The notes beneath the pieces were generated by a model. It was not told the DNA's origin and did no database searches. It saw only the letters and a list, made by a program, of their open reading frames with translations. Below are positions 62,888 to 64,000 of a stretch of 64,000 nucleotides of DNA, piece by piece. This DNA is from Frigoribacterium sp. ACAM 257. Its GTDB lineage: Bacteria; Actinomycetota; Actinomycetes; Actinomycetales; Microbacteriaceae. Positions within the stretch are counted from its first letter, which is position 1. Every line of letters starts with the position of its first letter. The DNA is taken from the NCBI RefSeq assembly GCF_007954365.1, contig NZ_VOLO01000001.1:124001-188000 (forward strand), in the 5' to 3' direction. The translations under genes were made by a program, and so were the position numbers.

Positions 62888-63874
62888 CTAACGGTCGATC
62901 GTCGACATGTCCGAGTAGCGCTCGCCCTTCGGCGCCGCGACGTCGTCGAGCTGGTGCACCTGCTCCTCGGTCAGCTCGATCGCGTCGGCCGCCACGTTCT
63001 CGTCGAGGTAGGTACGGCGCTTCGTGCCGGGGATCGGCACGATTCCCTCGCCCTTGGCGAGCAGCCAGGCGAGCGCGACCTGGCCCGGCTTGGCGCCGAC
63101 CTGGCGGGCGACCTCGTCGACCTGCTCGACGATGCGCACGTTGGCCCTGAGGTTGTCGCCCTCGAAGCGCGGGTTGAAGCGACGGAAGTCGTCGTCGGCG
63201 AGCTCGTCGACCGAGCGCAGCGTGCCCGTCAGGAACCCGCGTCCGAGCGGCGAGTACGGCACGAAGCCGATGCCGAGCTCGCGCACCGTCGGCAGCACCT
63301 CGGCCTCGGCCTCGCGGCTCCAGAGCGACCACTCGGTCTGCAGCGCCGTGATCGGGTGGGTGGCGTGCGCGCGGCGGATCGTCTCGGGCGACGCCTCCGA
63401 CAGCCCGAGGAACCGCACCTTGCCGGCCTCGACCAGCTCGCCCATCGCCCCGACGGTGTCCTCGATCGGCACCAGGGGGTCGACGCGGTGCTGGTAGTAG
63501 AGGTCGACGTGGTCGATCCTGAGCCGCTTGAGCGAGCCGTCGATCGACTTGCGCACGTACTCGGGGCGACCGTCGATCGTGCGCTCGGCCCGCGCCTTCG
63601 GGTCGGTGACGTTGCCGAACTTGGTCGCGACGACGGCGTCGTCCCGGCGGCCCTTCAGCGCCCGGCCGAGCAGCTGCTCGTTCGTGTGCGGGCCGTACAT
63701 GTCCGCCGTGTCGAGCAGGGTGACGCCGTGGCCGAGGGCGGCGTGGATCACGCGCACCGACTCGTCGTCGTCGGTGCCGCTGCCGGTGTAGAAGGCGGAC
63801 ATGCCCATCAGGCCGAGGCCGATGCGGCCCACGTCGAGTCCGCCGTCGACGCTGCCGAGTGTGGTGTTCTTCAT
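62888..63874 (-). CDS. Aldo/keto reductase (AKR13-like)
   Basis: A 328-residue NADPH-dependent reductase. [41 protein letters not shown] (Asp and Tyr of the tetrad), VVATKFGN (Lys), [10 protein letters not shown] (His), [33 protein letters not shown] and [17 protein letters not shown] match the YajO/YakC-type group. ATG 63874 fits the family start; a GTG five codons upstream is possible. No ribosome-binding site is clear. Substrate unknown, typically aromatic or aliphatic aldehydes. Confidence 0.92.
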   Translation of the reverse strand: MKNTTLGSVDGGLDVGRIGLGLMGMSAFYTGSGTDDDESVRVIHAALGHGVTLLDTADMYGPHTNEQLLGRALKGRRDDAVVATKFGNVTDPKARAERTIDGRPEYVRKSIDGSLKRLRIDHVDLYYQHRVDPLVPIEDTVGAMGELVEAGKVRFLGLSEASPETIRRAHATHPITALQTEWSLWSREAEAEVLPTVRELGIGFVPYSPLGRGFLTGTLRSVDELADDDFRRFNPRFEGDNLRANVRIVEQVDEVARQVGAKPGQVALAWLLAKGEGIVPIPGTKRRTYLDENVAADAIELTEEQVHQLDDVAAPKGERYSDMSTIDR

Positions 63875-63907
63875 GACGTCAGGCAACACCCGTGCGCTGT
63901 GCGCCGA

Positions 63908-64000
63908 CCGCCGGAGGTGCGGTGAGCGCCGGGCAGGACCGCAGGAGTCGCGATGAGCGACGGGCGGGACCGCAGGAGGCGCGGTGCAGGGCGGGCCTGC
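63908..64000. repeat. 31-bp tandem repeat running off the window
   Basis: Three consecutive units of exactly 31 bp (63908-63938, 63939-63969, 63970-64000) share CCGCAGGAG-CGCG-TGAGCG-like bases, the third diverging at its end. The array lies upstream of the minus-strand aldo/keto reductase; whether it continues is unknown. Confidence 0.7.

Overview
The window is high-GC throughout, with densely packed genes, many GTG starts, 4-bp start/stop overlaps and many genes whose start codon lies 6-8 bp downstream of a TANNNT-like box. With an actinobacterial-type L-arabinose operon, PhoP-like boxes and an LAFTG-type cell-wall sorting signal, this points to a Gram-positive actinobacterium, most likely Microbacteriaceae (Curtobacterium, Frigoribacterium or Rathayibacter type). 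This placement is inferred from gene content and style only. I saw no rRNA, tRNA, CRISPR array, phage or insertion-sequence gene.

Layout. 1-354: 3' end of an MFS transporter. 594-4562 (minus): ABC exporter followed by a two-component system. 4695-6611: flavin monooxygenase and a small unknown protein. 6945-19661: an L-arabinose/alditol regulon, made of alditol oxidase and aldose epimerase, a ChvE-MmsA-MmsB type sugar importer, a LacI-family regulator, and araB-araD-araA. Three near-identical operators (core GTGAGCGCTCAC) precede its three transcription units. 19785-26000: luciferase-like oxidoreductase, wall-anchored alkaline phosphatase behind a PHO-box-like array, PIG-V-type glycosyltransferase, and a TrmB/LuxR-like regulator. 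26090-36125: secreted subtilase, EEP-family hydrolase, OB-fold protein, aldo/keto reductase, Pr6Pr membrane protein, an amine oxidase with permuted domain order, alpha/beta hydrolase, NAD(P)H-hydrate epimerase. 36165-41341 (minus): two MFS transporters and a second ABC exporter paralogous to the first. 41540-52659: DedA, kinase, phosphatase, M23 hydrolase, acetyltransferase, several unknowns, nuclease, PadR regulator, CitE-like protein, a membrane protein with a long disordered N-terminus, and a lipoprotein. 53016-58702: NRAMP transporter, hydrolases, M18 aminopeptidase. 58760-62030 (minus): a five-gene operon encoding two O6-alkylguanine-DNA methyltransferases, two 3-methyladenine glycosylases and an ECF-like sigma factor. 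The rest holds acylphosphatase and an aldo/keto reductase.

The most unusual feature is a repeat family that conventional features do not explain. Nine elements, each exactly 86 bp, begin with GTCGA-N4-TCAGG and end with CCTGA-N4-TCGAC, enclosing 58 bp of unconserved sequence. Seven lie in or at the edge of intergenic gaps of every orientation, one of them supplying the stop codon of an ABC ATPase. Two lie in frame inside one coding sequence. Constant length with a free centre suggests selection on two half-sites at fixed spacing rather than a decaying mobile element. A second family has two copies, each 70 bp, built from four boxes related to GAGGGCGGGTC in a two-forward, two-reverse layout. 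A third recurring signal is terminator-like hairpins whose stems repeat AGGAGGCG.
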